Origin: Pseudovibrio axinellae
GTDB taxonomy: Bacteria > Pseudomonadota > Alphaproteobacteria > Rhizobiales > Stappiaceae
Length of the DNA: 64,000 nt
Direction of reading: 5' to 3'
Assembly: GCF_900110875.1 (NCBI RefSeq)
Contig: NZ_FOFM01000006.1
Span: forward strand, 279,755-343,754
Shown one piece after another: positions 17,661 through 27,206 of the stretch. Position numbers and translations under genes: made by a program. The notes under the pieces were generated by a model that was not told where the DNA came from, did not search any database, and saw nothing but the letters and a program-made list of their open reading frames with translations. Every line of letters begins with the position of its first letter. The stretch's first letter is position 1.

Positions 17661-18622
17661 GACTGCTCTCCTTCATTAAGTTTCAGCCCGCCAGCCATCA
17701 CAGTCAAAGTTGTAAGCAGAGCAATCACGACAAACAGCAGGGTTGCCGCAGCCGAACCGTACCCGACCTCCTGAAAATCAACTAGTTGTTGTCTTGCATA
17801 AACTGACATGGACATGGTGGTGGAGGAGTTGGACGTCAAAACGTAAATCAAGTCGAATACACGCAGCGCATCCAGACTGCGAAACACCACAGCAACCAAA
17901 ATGGCAGGGCGGATCAGCGGAAGGGTCACTTTAAAGAACACACGTACCGGGTGAATGCCGTCAACCTTGGCTGCCTCATAAATATCGCCCGGCAACATCT
18001 GAAGCGCTGCAAGCGTAAGCAACGCCATGAACGGTGTCGTCTTCCACACGTCCACCATAATGACGGCCCACATTGCGGTGGAAGGGTCAGCAGTCCATGC
18101 AATCGGGTCAGAGATAAGCCCAACCCCCAAAAGAATTTCGTTAATCACACCAAACTGATCATGAAGCATCCAGCTCCACATCTTGGCAGAAACAATTGTC
18201 GGGATCGCCCATGGAATGAGTACCGCAGCCCGAACGATACCGCGCCCTTTAAACTGCGCATTCAGCAGCAGCGCAACAAACAGCCCGATCAGCGTCTCAA
18301 GGCCAACGGATATGACCGAGAACCAAAGCGTATTCCAAACCGCATTCCACCAGTCAGGGTCAACCAGCACGCCATAGGCTTCGCCATCGTAATAGGAAAG
18401 GTAGTTCTCAAACCCGATAAACTGAGAGTGGCTCAAGTCTGTAAGGTTAGCATCGGTAAACCCGAGCCAGATGGTGCGGATAAGAGGCCATCCGGCAACA
18501 ACGGCCAACGCAATCATCATGGGAGCGAGAAAGAGCCAAGCAGCGCGTAATCTGGCAGTACTCAGATTAGATCGCTTTGCCTTTCGTTGGCCAGAGCCAT
18601 CCTGCTGCAGAGCAACGGTCAT
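17657..18622 (-). CDS. Sugar ABC transporter permease (MalF/ThuF type)
   Basis: This 321-residue protein has six helices; the first (AAWLFLAPMMIALAVVAGWPLIRTIW) and the LAPAL-like opening are typical of CUT1 permeases. The EAA loop reads YEAAKVDGIHPVRVFFKVTLPLIRP. The C-terminal part (DFQEVGYGSAAATLLFVVIA) resembles trehalose/maltose ThuF proteins as I know them. A stem-loop separates it from the binding-protein gene upstream. Its partner is the overlapping permease downstream. Confidence 0.9.
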   Translation of the reverse strand: MTVALQQDGSGQRKAKRSNLSTARLRAAWLFLAPMMIALAVVAGWPLIRTIWLGFTDANLTDLSHSQFIGFENYLSYYDGEAYGVLVDPDWWNAVWNTLWFSVISVGLETLIGLFVALLLNAQFKGRGIVRAAVLIPWAIPTIVSAKMWSWMLHDQFGVINEILLGVGLISDPIAWTADPSTAMWAVIMVDVWKTTPFMALLTLAALQMLPGDIYEAAKVDGIHPVRVFFKVTLPLIRPAILVAVVFRSLDALRVFDLIYVLTSNSSTTMSMSVYARQQLVDFQEVGYGSAAATLLFVVIALLTTLTVMAGGLKLNEGEQS

Positions 18623-18685
18623 GGGCTAACCCCCCGTTTCTTTATTTCTGGGAAACTCCGAGAAAACGTCCCGGAGTCTGGTGCA

Positions 18686-18711
18686 GTGTTGCGCCCCGCA
18701 GGCCGCAACAC
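18686..18711 (-). terminator. Intercistronic stem-loop between binding protein and permease genes
   Basis: A perfect 8-bp inverted repeat (GTGTTGCG / CGCAACAC) with a 10-nt loop lies in the 113-bp gap after the sugar binding-protein stop. A second, weaker one (ACTCCG / CGGAGT, 18655-18677) follows. Such structures usually protect the upstream message or attenuate read-through. Confidence 0.55.
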
Positions 18712-18735
18712 AGATCACACGTCGTAACAGCTGAC

Positions 18736-20010
18736 TTACCAGCCTCTACGCTTAATGCGCTTCAGGTTCCTCTCAAGTTTCGCAAGAGAGGCGCTGGCTT
18801 CACTTTCACCGGAAAGCACGTCATGCACCGCATTGTAAAATGCATTGGAAACCTTGTTGTAGTTGGACCCCGTTGCTCGCGATGGCCGCGCAACAGCATT
18901 GGTGAAGGTATCCTTCAGCTGCCCCATAAACGGGCTTGCTTCCAGAATATCTGCATCAGTGTAAAGTGCTGCAATTGTTGGGTTATACGAGCCTTCAATA
19001 GCGCGGCGTTTCTGCTCTTTTTTACTCGTCAGGTACATAACGAGATCTGCTGCAATCTCAGGAGATTCAGAGTATTTGGAAACAGCAAGCTGCCAGCCAC
19101 CCAGTGTACCGGTTTGTTTGCCCTCTTCACCACCTTTTGGCAAAGCCATCACACCGATTTTGTCCTTAACCGGGGAATCGTCAGCCTGCCCAAGTGACCA
19201 CGCATAAGGCCAATTGCGCATAAACACCGCGTTACCAGATTGGAACACCCCGCGAGCATCTTCTTCCTGATAGGAAAGAACACCGCCGGGAGCAATGGTT
19301 CCGGTCCAGCTGGCCGCAAGCGTCAAAGCCTGAGCTGCCTTTTCGTTGTTGATGGTGATGTCACCTTGAGCGTTCACAACGGCACCACCACCAAAGCTGT
19401 CGATCCACTCAAGAGCGTCACAGGTTAGCCCCTCATAGGCTTTTGCCTGATAAACAAAGCCCCACATTTTGGAGTTCCCGGCAGCCCGTTCACCGTCTTG
19501 AATCATCTTCGCAGTCGCGGTCAAATCACCCCATGTTTTAGGAGCATCAGCGCCATACTTTTCAAGCAAGTCTTTGCGGTAAAACAGCAAACCAGCATCG
19601 GTGTACCAAGGCATCGCAACCAGCTTACCCTGATAGGTATTGTTTGAGACGATAGGCTGGAAATGCTCTGCTTCTACACCATTGGAATAGGGTGCCAGAT
19701 CAAGAAGGTGATTTCCTAAAATACCGGGCCAAATCACATCGATCATGATGATATCAAGATCGGAGCCACCAGAACTCAAAATTTGCTGATAAAGAGCCAG
19801 CTGCTCTGTCGTGGATGTCGGAACAGAAAAGAGGCGAACTGTATTGCCAGTTGCTTCAGACCATTCCTCAACAGCCTGCTCGCAGATAGACTGTTCCTGA
19901 CCAACACTACCACAAGAAATCGTCAGTTCAGCAGCCATTGCATAACCAGCAACACCAGCTATACCAGCAAAACCAACAGCGGAACTCAATAATGTACGAC
20001 GGATACCCAT
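18736..20010 (-). CDS. Alpha-glucoside/trehalose-type sugar-binding protein
   Basis: This 424-residue periplasmic family 1 binding protein has a signal peptide ending AGYAMA-AEL (about residue 27). The mature chain ELTISCGSVGQEQSICEQAV and the segments STTEQLALYQQIL and DVIWPGILGNHLLDL resemble the ThuE group that binds trehalose, maltose and sucrose. It is the first gene of the operon and lies downstream of a LacI-type operator at 20131-20144. In rhizobial agl operons the same position is held by AglE; the resemblance here is closer to ThuE, judged by eye only. Ligand probably an alpha-linked disaccharide. Confidence 0.88.
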   Translation of the reverse strand: MGIRRTLLSSAVGFAGIAGVAGYAMAAELTISCGSVGQEQSICEQAVEEWSEATGNTVRLFSVPTSTTEQLALYQQILSSGGSDLDIIMIDVIWPGILGNHLLDLAPYSNGVEAEHFQPIVSNNTYQGKLVAMPWYTDAGLLFYRKDLLEKYGADAPKTWGDLTATAKMIQDGERAAGNSKMWGFVYQAKAYEGLTCDALEWIDSFGGGAVVNAQGDITINNEKAAQALTLAASWTGTIAPGGVLSYQEEDARGVFQSGNAVFMRNWPYAWSLGQADDSPVKDKIGVMALPKGGEEGKQTGTLGGWQLAVSKYSESPEIAADLVMYLTSKKEQKRRAIEGSYNPTIAALYTDADILEASPFMGQLKDTFTNAVARPSRATGSNYNKVSNAFYNAVHDVLSGESEASASLAKLERNLKRIKRRGW

Positions 20011-20130
20011 AATGGGACGCCTCCCTGTTTCGTCCTTGGCCCTTCTTCAACGAATTCCCAATCGTTGTCGGCCAGTCTAACCCCTCCCAACCGAAGGGCT
20101 CCCCAAACACCGGTCATCTCATCAAGATTA

Positions 20131-20144
20131 CCAAAGCGCTTTGA
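20131..20144. promoter_or_regulatory. LacI-type operator, sugar operon side
   Basis: The 12-bp palindrome CAAAGCGCTTTG (20132-20143) lies about 120 bases upstream of the sugar binding-protein start. The central CG and flanking AAAG/CTTT are typical of LacI-family operators. It shares its whole core with the operator at 20337-20360. Confidence 0.75.
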
Positions 20145-20336
20145 GCTAAAGAAGTTTAATCATCGGTCTAAGTCAATAGTAAAAAACCATAGAGGCCTTT
20201 TGCGAGAGGTGATATTCCTGCAAAATCTAACCCCCCAATATCCAAAAAATAGCTGATTTCTCTTATTCCTAGCCGCCCTTACTCGTGGTATTTTACGCCC
20301 TCTTGAAAGATATCAGTTTTCCACCGCCTCTTTTCA

Positions 20337-20360
20337 ATTTTCCAAAGCGCTTTGGAAAAT
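20337..20360. promoter_or_regulatory. Perfect 24-bp LacI-type operator, regulator side
   Basis: A perfect 24-bp palindrome with half-site ATTTTCCAAAGC, centred between 20348 and 20349. It contains the same CAAAGCGCTTTG core as the site 205 bp away. It lies about 110 bases upstream of the LacI start, so it probably mediates autoregulation and may allow looping with the other site. Confidence 0.85.
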
Positions 20361-20471
20361 ACTCATATACCACTAGTTTTTCTTAGGTTTAATGACTAAA
20401 CTTCTCACAAGCATGCGAGAGCAAAAGGGGCTATAAACAAGGCGCATAGCAAGTTTGAGCCATTGAAAAAA

Positions 20472-21497
20472 ATGAATCTTAAGACATTAGCCAGTCATCT
20501 TGGCCTTTCACAAACGACAGTGAGCAGAGCGCTCAACGGGTATACCGATGTATCTTTGGCAACCAGAAACAGGGTCGCCGAAGCTGCAAAGAACTTTGGT
20601 TACCGTCCCAATGTCAACGCCCGCCGCCTCGCAACCGGGCGCTCTAGTGTGATTGGGATCGCCTTCCCAACCGACATGAACATGTTTCTCGATCCGCATT
20701 TCATCGAGTTTCTGGCAGGATTGTCGGAAAAAGCCTCGCAGCTGGACTACGATATAATGATCTCCTCCTCCCAAAACGATGAGGTTGATGTCTACCGACG
20801 GTTTGCCGAAAAAGGCACCGTGGATCTGGTCATTCTATCAAACGTGGATCTAAGCGAGGAACGCATTCGTTTGCTACAAGACCTCAATATCCCGTTTATC
20901 GTGCATGGACGAACAGCAACCTGTGACACCTATTCCTATATCGACATCAACAACTACAGCGTGTTCCATGACCCCACCAAGATGCTGTTGGAACTGGGGC
21001 ACGAGAAGATTGCGATTTTGAACGGACACCCGGACCGTGTTTACGCCATAGAGCGCTTTCATGGCTGGCAAGATGCTCTTAACGAACGCGGCATTACGCC
21101 AAATCCAGACTATGTGCGTTCTGGCGTTATGTCTGAGGAAAACGGCTACAGCTTTGCCATGGAAGTCCTTCAACTTGGCGAACGCCCAACCGCACTTTTA
21201 TGCTCCAGCGTCATCATGGCAAAAGGCGCTTACAAAGCCTGCAGTGACCTCGACATCAAGGTTGGTTCAGACATCTCAATTCTGGCACATGATGACAGCG
21301 TGCCACTGGCCAATGCAACCGAAATGGACCCACCTTTGACGGTAACCCGCTCGCCACTACGTGATGCAGGCAGAGAGATCGCTATTATGGCGATGAAGTA
21401 TCTTAAAGGAACCGATATCAAAGAGCTGCAATGTTTATGGCAGCCAGAGCTGATTTTCAGAAAATCTGTCGCTGCTCCGCCAAGGGATGATATTTGA
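20472..21497 (+). CDS. LacI-family repressor of the sugar operon
   Basis: The 341-residue reading starts at the ATG at 20472 (MNLKTLASHLG); an in-frame TTG nine bases upstream would add three residues. The N-terminal helix-turn-helix is LASHLGLSQTTVSRALNGY (about 5-24), followed by the hinge region RPNVNARRLATGRS. The ligand-binding periplasmic-binding-like core contains VIGIAFP, LVILSNVD and SILAHDDS. Close resemblance of the first residues to AglR/ThuR-type regulators and its divergent position argue that it represses the alpha-glucoside operon and is relieved by an imported sugar. Two operators lie in the intergenic region. Confidence 0.92.
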   Translation: MNLKTLASHLGLSQTTVSRALNGYTDVSLATRNRVAEAAKNFGYRPNVNARRLATGRSSVIGIAFPTDMNMFLDPHFIEFLAGLSEKASQLDYDIMISSSQNDEVDVYRRFAEKGTVDLVILSNVDLSEERIRLLQDLNIPFIVHGRTATCDTYSYIDINNYSVFHDPTKMLLELGHEKIAILNGHPDRVYAIERFHGWQDALNERGITPNPDYVRSGVMSEENGYSFAMEVLQLGERPTALLCSSVIMAKGAYKACSDLDIKVGSDISILAHDDSVPLANATEMDPPLTVTRSPLRDAGREIAIMAMKYLKGTDIKELQCLWQPELIFRKSVAAPPRDDI

Positions 21498-21595
21498 ATG
21501 AGGAAATTGAACAATTCCTTTTAGGTAGGCATTGCCACTCAACCTGAAATTGAGGCTATACTAGCGCATAGCTGCACATTCAGGTTGGGGCCCTT

Positions 21596-22303
21596 ATGCC
21601 AACGCCAGTATTCATCGCGGACAATATCACCAAAACCTACACTACAAACAAAGTGGAGGTGCACGCTCTGCGAGGGGTCTCGATGACCCTTTATGAGGGC
21701 GAGATGGTCGTGCTGCTTGGCCCCTCAGGTTCGGGCAAGTCAACCTTCCTGAACATTTTGGGAGGCCTGGACAACGCCACCACTGGCACGGTCTCGTTCC
21801 TGCAACAAAACCTGACAAACTTCAGCGAAAGCAAGCTCACACGCTTCCGGCGCGATTATGTCGGGTTTGTCTTCCAGTTCTACAACCTGATTCCCAGTCT
21901 CAATGCCTGGGAAAACGTTGCCCTCACAACCGAAATTGCCAAGAACCCGCTAGACCCGCAAGAAGCATTGGAACTTGTTGGTCTGGGCAACCGCAGCTCG
22001 CACTTTCCCGCTGAAATGTCTGGCGGCGAACAGCAGCGGGTTGCCATTGCCCGCGCCATTGCCAAGCGCCCGGAAGTCCTGCTGTGCGACGAGCCCACCG
22101 GCGCACTCGACACCCAAACCGGCACACTAGTTCTGGAAGCCCTGCAACGCATCAACGTGGAACTGGGTACAACGACTGCAATCATCACGCACAACACAGC
22201 CATTCAGGAAATGGCGAACCGTGTCTACATTTTCAAAGACGGTGCCATTGCAAGCACTCATGAAAACGAACAACCCAAGCAACCCTCGGAGGTTGCATGG
22301 TAA
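21596..22303 (+). CDS. ABC transporter ATP-binding protein (MacB/LolD type)
   Basis: This 235-residue ATPase has Walker [10 protein letters not shown] (about 43-51), Q-loop [18 protein letters not shown] (the NL-P-x-L-x-A-x-E-N-V pattern of the MacB/LolD group), signature [14 protein letters not shown], Walker [12 protein letters not shown] and H-loop ITHN. It powers the FtsX-type permease whose gene overlaps it by 7 bp. The group drives extrusion or mechanical work across the membrane rather than import. It is the first gene of a four-gene operon. Confidence 0.92.
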   Translation: MPTPVFIADNITKTYTTNKVEVHALRGVSMTLYEGEMVVLLGPSGSGKSTFLNILGGLDNATTGTVSFLQQNLTNFSESKLTRFRRDYVGFVFQFYNLIPSLNAWENVALTTEIAKNPLDPQEALELVGLGNRSSHFPAEMSGGEQQRVAIARAIAKRPEVLLCDEPTGALDTQTGTLVLEALQRINVELGTTTAIITHNTAIQEMANRVYIFKDGAIASTHENEQPKQPSEVAW

Positions 22304-24669
22304 CTCTGCCTGTCCTCGACCGAAAAGTGATCCGCGACCTGAAACGCCTTTGGGCGCAAGTGCTCGCGATTGCTTTGGTCATGGCCTGCGGAGTAATGAC
22401 GCTGATCCTCGCCCAAGGTGCCTACCGCTCCCTTAGCCAAACGCAGGAAACCTATTACGATCAGTACCGCTTTGGCCACATCTTCGCGCAGGCCGTTCGG
22501 GCACCAGATCATCTGAAAGAACGCATCGCGGCCATTGATGGTGTATCTGCAGTCGAAATGCGCATCGTGCGCTCTGCTATCTTGGACATTCCGCAAATGG
22601 CAGAGCCCGCCGCGGGAATGGCCTTGTCCCTCCCCTCTGGCAGAAAGCCCGCCGTCAACCGCCTTTACCTCAAAACCGGACGTCTGCCCGAAGGATCACG
22701 CACCAACGAAGTCGCACTGGACTCCCGCTTTGCCAAAGCACATGGTCTCAAACCCGGCGACACGTTCAGCGCCACCCTCAACGGCAAGAAACTGCACCTC
22801 GAAATCACTGGCATCATCCTCTCCCCGGAGTTTATCTACGCACTAGGCCCGGGTGATCTGGTGCCCGATGACCGCCGCTTCGCCGTCTTCTTCATGGCCC
22901 AATCCGCCATGGAAGGCCTGTTCGACATGAAGAACGCCGCCAACGACATCTCACTCAGGTTGCTCAGAGGTGCTTGCACACCGTGCGTTCTTGAAAAACT
23001 TGACCGCCTCCTCAAACCATACGGCGGCACTGGCGCATACAAACGCAAAGATCAGCAATCTCATGCGTTTTTGGATGCGGAACTCACCCAGCTCTCCGCC
23101 ATGGCGAAAGTGTTGCCACCCATATTCCTGCTGGTCTCCGCCTTTCTCGTCAATATGATCCTGTCACGCCTGATCGCTTTGGAGCGCGAGCAAATCGGCC
23201 TCCTGAAAGCCTGCGGATACGCCTCATGGTCCGTCGCAGGTCACTACGCCAAACTGGTTTCAATCGTCGCTTTCCTTGGCGTCGGCATCGGATCAGTTGC
23301 AGGCAATTACATGGGCCGCTTGATGACGCAAATGTATGCGCAATACTTCTCGTTTCCATTCCTCGTGTTTGATGACAGCCCAGACCTCTACCTCATCGCA
23401 GCCGTAATCTCACTGATCGCAGCTTTGGGCGGCGCGTTCTCTTCCATCATGAAAGCCGCGCGCCTGCCTCCCGCCGTGGCCATGCGTCCACCTGCTCCGC
23501 CGCGGTTTCGCAGTTTCTTGTCGCTTAGGTCCCAGCGCTTGCGCATCCTGTCTCAGCTCAGCACCATGGGCCTGCGCCATCTCATGCACAATCCGCTGCG
23601 CAGCCTGCTCACCAGCCTTGGTGTCTCTTTCTCCCTCGCGCTGCTCGTCTCAGCCCTGTTCCTGACCAATTCCATGGACCACATGATCAATGTGGCTTTC
23701 AACAAAGCAGAAACCGCAGATGCCCGCTTGACACTGGCCGACGACAAAGCACCAACCGTACTCGGCGACATCATGCGCTTGCCCGGCGTTCTCACAGCAG
23801 AAGCTTACAGGCAAGAACCTGTCATCCTGCGTTTTGGTCCCAAAGAAAAGCGGGTGGCGATCACAGGCCGCCCGGCCAAAGCCGCGCTTTCTCGCATTTT
23901 GGACCTCAACGAGCGCGCAATAGAAATGCCAAGCACTGGCCTGATGCTGCCAACCCACCTTGCCAACCAACTGGGTGTTCAACCTGGTCAAATGCTGGAT
24001 GTTGAGCTGACGCAGCACAACTCAATTATAAAACAAGTGCGGGTAGCAGGCGTTATAACAAGCTATATGGGGCTGTCTGCCTCCATGCATATTGATGCAC
24101 TCAACGCTCTGGTCCCAAACGGCCCGCGCATATCAGATCTGGCAGTGAATATTGATCGCACCCGATTGAACGACCTGTACGACGCGGTAAAGGAAACACC
24201 CGGCCTTGGTGGCATTGCGCTGCAAATGCTTTCGCGTGCAAAATTCCGCGAGCTCATGGACCAGAGTTTCACCTCAATGCTCACCGCTTACATCACAATC
24301 GCAGTGATTGTTGCTTTTGGCGTAGTGTACAACGCAGCGCGCATCCAGCTCTCTGAGCGCGGACGTGAGCTGGCAAGCCTGCGCGTGATTGGCTTTTCCA
24401 AGCAGGAAGTCTTCCATGTGATCCTGGTGGAAATGGCCATGATCGTCCTCATTGCTCAGCCCTTGGGGTGGCTCCTCGGCTATGGCATGGCAGCAGGTAT
24501 GATAAAGGGGTTTGCCAGTGACCTGTTCCGCATTCCGCTTGTTGTTCTGCCAAGTACCTACGCCATAGCCAGCTTTGTCATTCTCAGTGCCGCACTGGCC
24601 TGTGCGCTGATTGTCCGCCGCCGTGTGGGCAAACTTGATCTCATCAAAACCTTAAAAACGAGGGAATAG
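22297..24669 (+). CDS. ABC transporter permease with two FtsX domains
   Basis: This 790-residue inner-membrane protein starts with a cytoplasmic segment and helix ([20 protein letters not shown]), then a MacB-like periplasmic domain (about 45-265). A first FtsX module follows (helices about 270-390), and then a second helix/periplasmic-domain/FtsX repeat from about 420 to the end, closing [12 protein letters not shown]. The two FtsX modules in one chain suggest it works as a monomer with two ATPase copies. A CGGAGG site precedes the start inside the ATPase gene. Together with the HlyD protein downstream it resembles the DevBCA/MacAB-like exporters for lipids, peptides or macrolides. The substrate is unknown. 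Confidence 0.88.
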   Translation: MVTLPVLDRKVIRDLKRLWAQVLAIALVMACGVMTLILAQGAYRSLSQTQETYYDQYRFGHIFAQAVRAPDHLKERIAAIDGVSAVEMRIVRSAILDIPQMAEPAAGMALSLPSGRKPAVNRLYLKTGRLPEGSRTNEVALDSRFAKAHGLKPGDTFSATLNGKKLHLEITGIILSPEFIYALGPGDLVPDDRRFAVFFMAQSAMEGLFDMKNAANDISLRLLRGACTPCVLEKLDRLLKPYGGTGAYKRKDQQSHAFLDAELTQLSAMAKVLPPIFLLVSAFLVNMILSRLIALEREQIGLLKACGYASWSVAGHYAKLVSIVAFLGVGIGSVAGNYMGRLMTQMYAQYFSFPFLVFDDSPDLYLIAAVISLIAALGGAFSSIMKAARLPPAVAMRPPAPPRFRSFLSLRSQRLRILSQLSTMGLRHLMHNPLRSLLTSLGVSFSLALLVSALFLTNSMDHMINVAFNKAETADARLTLADDKAPTVLGDIMRLPGVLTAEAYRQEPVILRFGPKEKRVAITGRPAKAALSRILDLNERAIEMPSTGLMLPTHLANQLGVQPGQMLDVELTQHNSIIKQVRVAGVITSYMGLSASMHIDALNALVPNGPRISDLAVNIDRTRLNDLYDAVKETPGLGGIALQMLSRAKFRELMDQSFTSMLTAYITIAVIVAFGVVYNAARIQLSERGRELASLRVIGFSKQEVFHVILVEMAMIVLIAQPLGWLLGYGMAAGMIKGFASDLFRIPLVVLPSTYAIASFVILSAALACALIVRRRVGKLDLIKTLKTRE

Positions 24670-24671
24670 GA

Positions 24672-25868
24672 ATGAACGGTAAATACGTCAAACGAGGCGC
24701 TTATATTGCTGTCGCTCTGCTCGTTCTTCTTCTTTTCGGCTGGGCCTTGCAGGAAAAGCCAATCTTGGTCGAAACAGCAAAAATCACCCGAGGCGACCTG
24801 ATTGTTACCGTTGAAGAAGACGGCAAAACCCGCGTGAAAGAGGTCTACAAGGTGTCCGCCCCTATCGCCGGACGGGTGGACCGCTCCCTGCTTGACGTTG
24901 GCGACCAAGTCATACACGGCAAAACCGTTGTGGCCACCATCAACCCGTTGACCACACCATTCATGAACGCCCGCACCAAGGCAGAAGCACAGGCAAATGT
25001 TGGCACAGCACAGGCCGCAATTGCTCTGGCACAAGCACAGCTCGCCTCTGCCAAAGCCGAACATAAGCTGGCAGCATCCGAGCTCACCCGCGCCCAGCGA
25101 CTCAACCGAACCAAAACCATTTCAGATGCTCAGCTGGAGCGTGTCGAAATCGACGTCACGCTCAAGGCCGCCAAAGTTCAAAGCGCACAGGCTCAAATTG
25201 CCCAGCGCCAAAGCGACCTGCAAAGTGCAAAAGCACGCCTGATAGAACCTCAGCTTGCACTGGACCCTGAACGCTCCGAGGAACTGGCAGTTCGCATGAT
25301 CTCGCCCATCAATGGTGTCGTTCTCACCCTCGCAGTGGAAAGTGAGCAAACCATCAACTCCGGTGATTTGCTGGTGGAGTTGGGCGATCCCTCCGACATC
25401 GAAGTGGTGGTAGACCTGCTCTCAACTAAAGCCGTGAAAATTAAAAAGGGTGCCAAGGCCAATCTGGTTGACTGGGGAGGCAACACCTTACAAGCCACCG
25501 TCCGCCGCATTGACCCAGCAGGTTTCACAAAAGTCTCATCTTTGGGAATTGAGGAACAGCGCGTGAATGCAATTTTGGACCTGAATGCCCCAGCCCCACA
25601 GCTCGGCCACGGCTTTCACCTGCGCGCCGCCATTGAGACATGGCACGGCCAAAACGTCCTACGCATTCCCATGACCGCCCTCTTCCGCGAAGGCAACGAC
25701 TGGGCCACTTTCAAGATTGTTGGTGGTACAGCCCAGCTCCAACTTCTAACAATCGGCGCGTTCAACCAAGACATCGCCGAAGTAACATCCGGCCTCACCC
25801 AAAACGACACCGTAATTCAGTTCCCGGGAGATACGGTCTCTCATGGCACGGCAGTTGTGGCGGAGTGA
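24672..25868 (+). CDS. HlyD/MacA-type periplasmic adaptor protein
   Basis: The protein has 398 residues with a single N-terminal membrane anchor (YIAVALLVLLLFGWAL). The first biotinyl-lipoyl half (VYKVSAPIAGRVDRSLLDVGDQV) is followed by a long alpha-hairpin (about 105-195, rich in A, Q and K: AQANVGTAQAAIALAQAQLAS), the second lipoyl half (ISPINGVVLTLAVESEQTI), and beta-barrel and membrane-proximal domains. It should bridge the FtsX permease to an outer-membrane channel; no TolC gene is present here. It follows the permease stop by two bases and is followed two bases later by the HIT gene. Confidence 0.9.
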   Translation: MNGKYVKRGAYIAVALLVLLLFGWALQEKPILVETAKITRGDLIVTVEEDGKTRVKEVYKVSAPIAGRVDRSLLDVGDQVIHGKTVVATINPLTTPFMNARTKAEAQANVGTAQAAIALAQAQLASAKAEHKLAASELTRAQRLNRTKTISDAQLERVEIDVTLKAAKVQSAQAQIAQRQSDLQSAKARLIEPQLALDPERSEELAVRMISPINGVVLTLAVESEQTINSGDLLVELGDPSDIEVVVDLLSTKAVKIKKGAKANLVDWGGNTLQATVRRIDPAGFTKVSSLGIEEQRVNAILDLNAPAPQLGHGFHLRAAIETWHGQNVLRIPMTALFREGNDWATFKIVGGTAQLQLLTIGAFNQDIAEVTSGLTQNDTVIQFPGDTVSHGTAVVAE

Positions 25869-25870
25869 GC

Positions 25871-26338
25871 ATGAGCAAACAAAGCGACTGCTTATTTTGC
25901 AAAATCGCACGAAAGGAAATCAACGCCTACGAGATTTATCGTGACAAGGCGATGGTAGCCTTTCTCGACATAGCACCTATCCGTCCCGGCCACGTTCAGA
26001 TTATCCCGCTTGAGCATTACGCATACTTTGATGATCTGCCAACAGATCTAGCTGCGAGTATGATGCAACTCGGCCAGCGCATCGCCAAAGTACAAAAGCA
26101 AATCTGCTACGTGGACAGGGTAGCGTTGCTTTTCACCGGCGGAGACATCCCTCATGCACATGCCCACTTGGTTCCCATGCATGAAAAGACAGATATCACC
26201 TCACGCCGCTACATCGCAGAAGAGAACATCACCTTTTGCTCTACACCCCGGGCAAGTGGTGAGGAGCTAAGTGCAATGGCTGAGCGTTTGGCACAGGCTC
26301 TTGGGCAGAAAGGTGTGTTTTTGCCCAATCAAGTGTAG
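25871..26338 (+). CDS. HIT-family nucleotide hydrolase
   Basis: The 155-residue reading from 25871 begins MSKQSDCLFCKIARKEINAY, the normal start of HIT proteins. A zinc-binding-like C7-x2-C10 pair is visible. The histidine triad H95-A-H97-A-H99 in GGDIPHAHAHLVPMH marks the active site; HIT proteins hydrolyse AMP-lysine, AMP-acyl or dinucleoside polyphosphate substrates in the cytoplasm. The start lies 2 bp after the adaptor stop, so it is translationally coupled to the exporter operon, an unusual context. The stop codon forms part of a hairpin (26328-26364). Confidence 0.93.
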   Translation: MSKQSDCLFCKIARKEINAYEIYRDKAMVAFLDIAPIRPGHVQIIPLEHYAYFDDLPTDLAASMMQLGQRIAKVQKQICYVDRVALLFTGGDIPHAHAHLVPMHEKTDITSRRYIAEENITFCSTPRASGEELSAMAERLAQALGQKGVFLPNQV

Positions 26339-26364
26339 ACCACGAATGTCATCCTACACTTGAT
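26328..26364. terminator. Hairpin overlapping the HIT stop codon
   Basis: A perfect 11-bp inverted repeat (ATCAAGTGTAG / CTACACTTGAT) with a 15-nt loop spans the end of the HIT gene and the start of the convergent gap. There is no T run, so it may act as transcript end protection or a weak bidirectional terminator. Confidence 0.5.
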
Positions 26365-26413
26365 GAGTGACGTGGCGGAGCAGAACCATGCTCCCCGCAA
26401 ACCCAGACGCCAG

Positions 26414-27148
26414 TTACGCAGACTTCGCCGCTGCCGCCTTATCTGCCGCTGCCTGCTCCCGCCGTGCAAGTTCAATCTTCCACCAGCGCTCTCGCAGTAT
26501 GACGCGGTTCTCCCTGTAGCGCTCCTCTAGAACGTCTAGTTGCTCCACACGGTCAGTACGGAATGCCCGGAAGTCCTCGCGCAACTCGCACCACGCAACA
26601 ATCATTCGCGACTGGGCAAAAAACGCCAGTGTCAAAGGCCAGATAACCCGCTCACTGGCGGCGCCATTTCCATTCGTATAAGCAATTTTAAGTTTGTTCT
26701 GTCGGCGCATGGCGCGGCGCACATCACCCAGCTCAATGCAGGCAGAAGGAACAGGCTCCCTGCGAACATCAGCTGCATAAAGCGGGGCTTCAATAAACTC
26801 ATCGCGAGCCTCAGCAGAAAGCACCGCTGATATCTTGGCAATCACATCGCTCGCCGTGCGGATCAGCTGCTCATCCCCCCGGTCCTGCACATGGCGCAGG
26901 CCCATCATCACCGCTTCCAGCTCATCACTGGTAAACATCAGCGGCGGTAGGTCATACCCATCCTCAAGGACATACCCAACCCCCGCCTCCCCGCGTATGG
27001 GCACACCAGTAGATTGCAGGCTAACTATATCGCGGTAGAGCGTGCGTACAGAAACCTCTAGCTCCTCCGCAATTGCATCAGCTGTCACCGGCCCGCGCTG
27101 ACGGCGCAGCACCTGCACAATCTGCAATAGCCGATCTGCTCTACGCAT
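26414..27148 (-). CDS. YafY-type WYL-domain transcriptional regulator
   Basis: The start at 27148 (MRRADRLLQIVQVLRRQ, 244 residues) is the family's normal opening and has a GGGGA site; a start five codons earlier is possible. Residues 1-60 form a DeoR-like winged helix-turn-helix (VTADAIAEELEVSVRTLYRDIVSLQ). The region about 70-230 is a WYL domain (LKIAYTNGNGAASERVIWPLTLAF and REDFRAFRTDRV). The C-terminus is an alanine/lysine-rich tail. The gene is divergent from a glutathione S-transferase gene; a strong inverted repeat lies between them. It probably represses or activates that gene and itself. Confidence 0.9.
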   Translation of the reverse strand: MRRADRLLQIVQVLRRQRGPVTADAIAEELEVSVRTLYRDIVSLQSTGVPIRGEAGVGYVLEDGYDLPPLMFTSDELEAVMMGLRHVQDRGDEQLIRTASDVIAKISAVLSAEARDEFIEAPLYAADVRREPVPSACIELGDVRRAMRRQNKLKIAYTNGNGAASERVIWPLTLAFFAQSRMIVAWCELREDFRAFRTDRVEQLDVLEERYRENRVILRERWWKIELARREQAAADKAAAAKSA

Positions 27149-27182
27149 AAGTTCCCCCAACAAAACTTCATGGAGCGAAACA

Positions 27183-27206
27183 CTCCTGACACCATGCTGT
27201 CAGGAG
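27183..27206. promoter_or_regulatory. Operator candidate for the WYL regulator
   Basis: Inverted repeat CTCCTGACA / TGTCAGGAG (24 bp overall, with CAT/ATG at the centre and one mismatched pair) in the 102-bp gap between the divergent regulator and GST genes. Position and symmetry fit a dimeric regulator's site. Confidence 0.75.

Larger units (their letters stand above)
20011..20471. other. Divergent regulatory region, sugar operon / LacI gene
   Basis: These 461 bases contain no supported gene. They hold the two facing promoters and two copies of a CAAAGCGCTTTG core, one near each gene (given separately). The rest is AT-rich. Confidence 0.7.
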
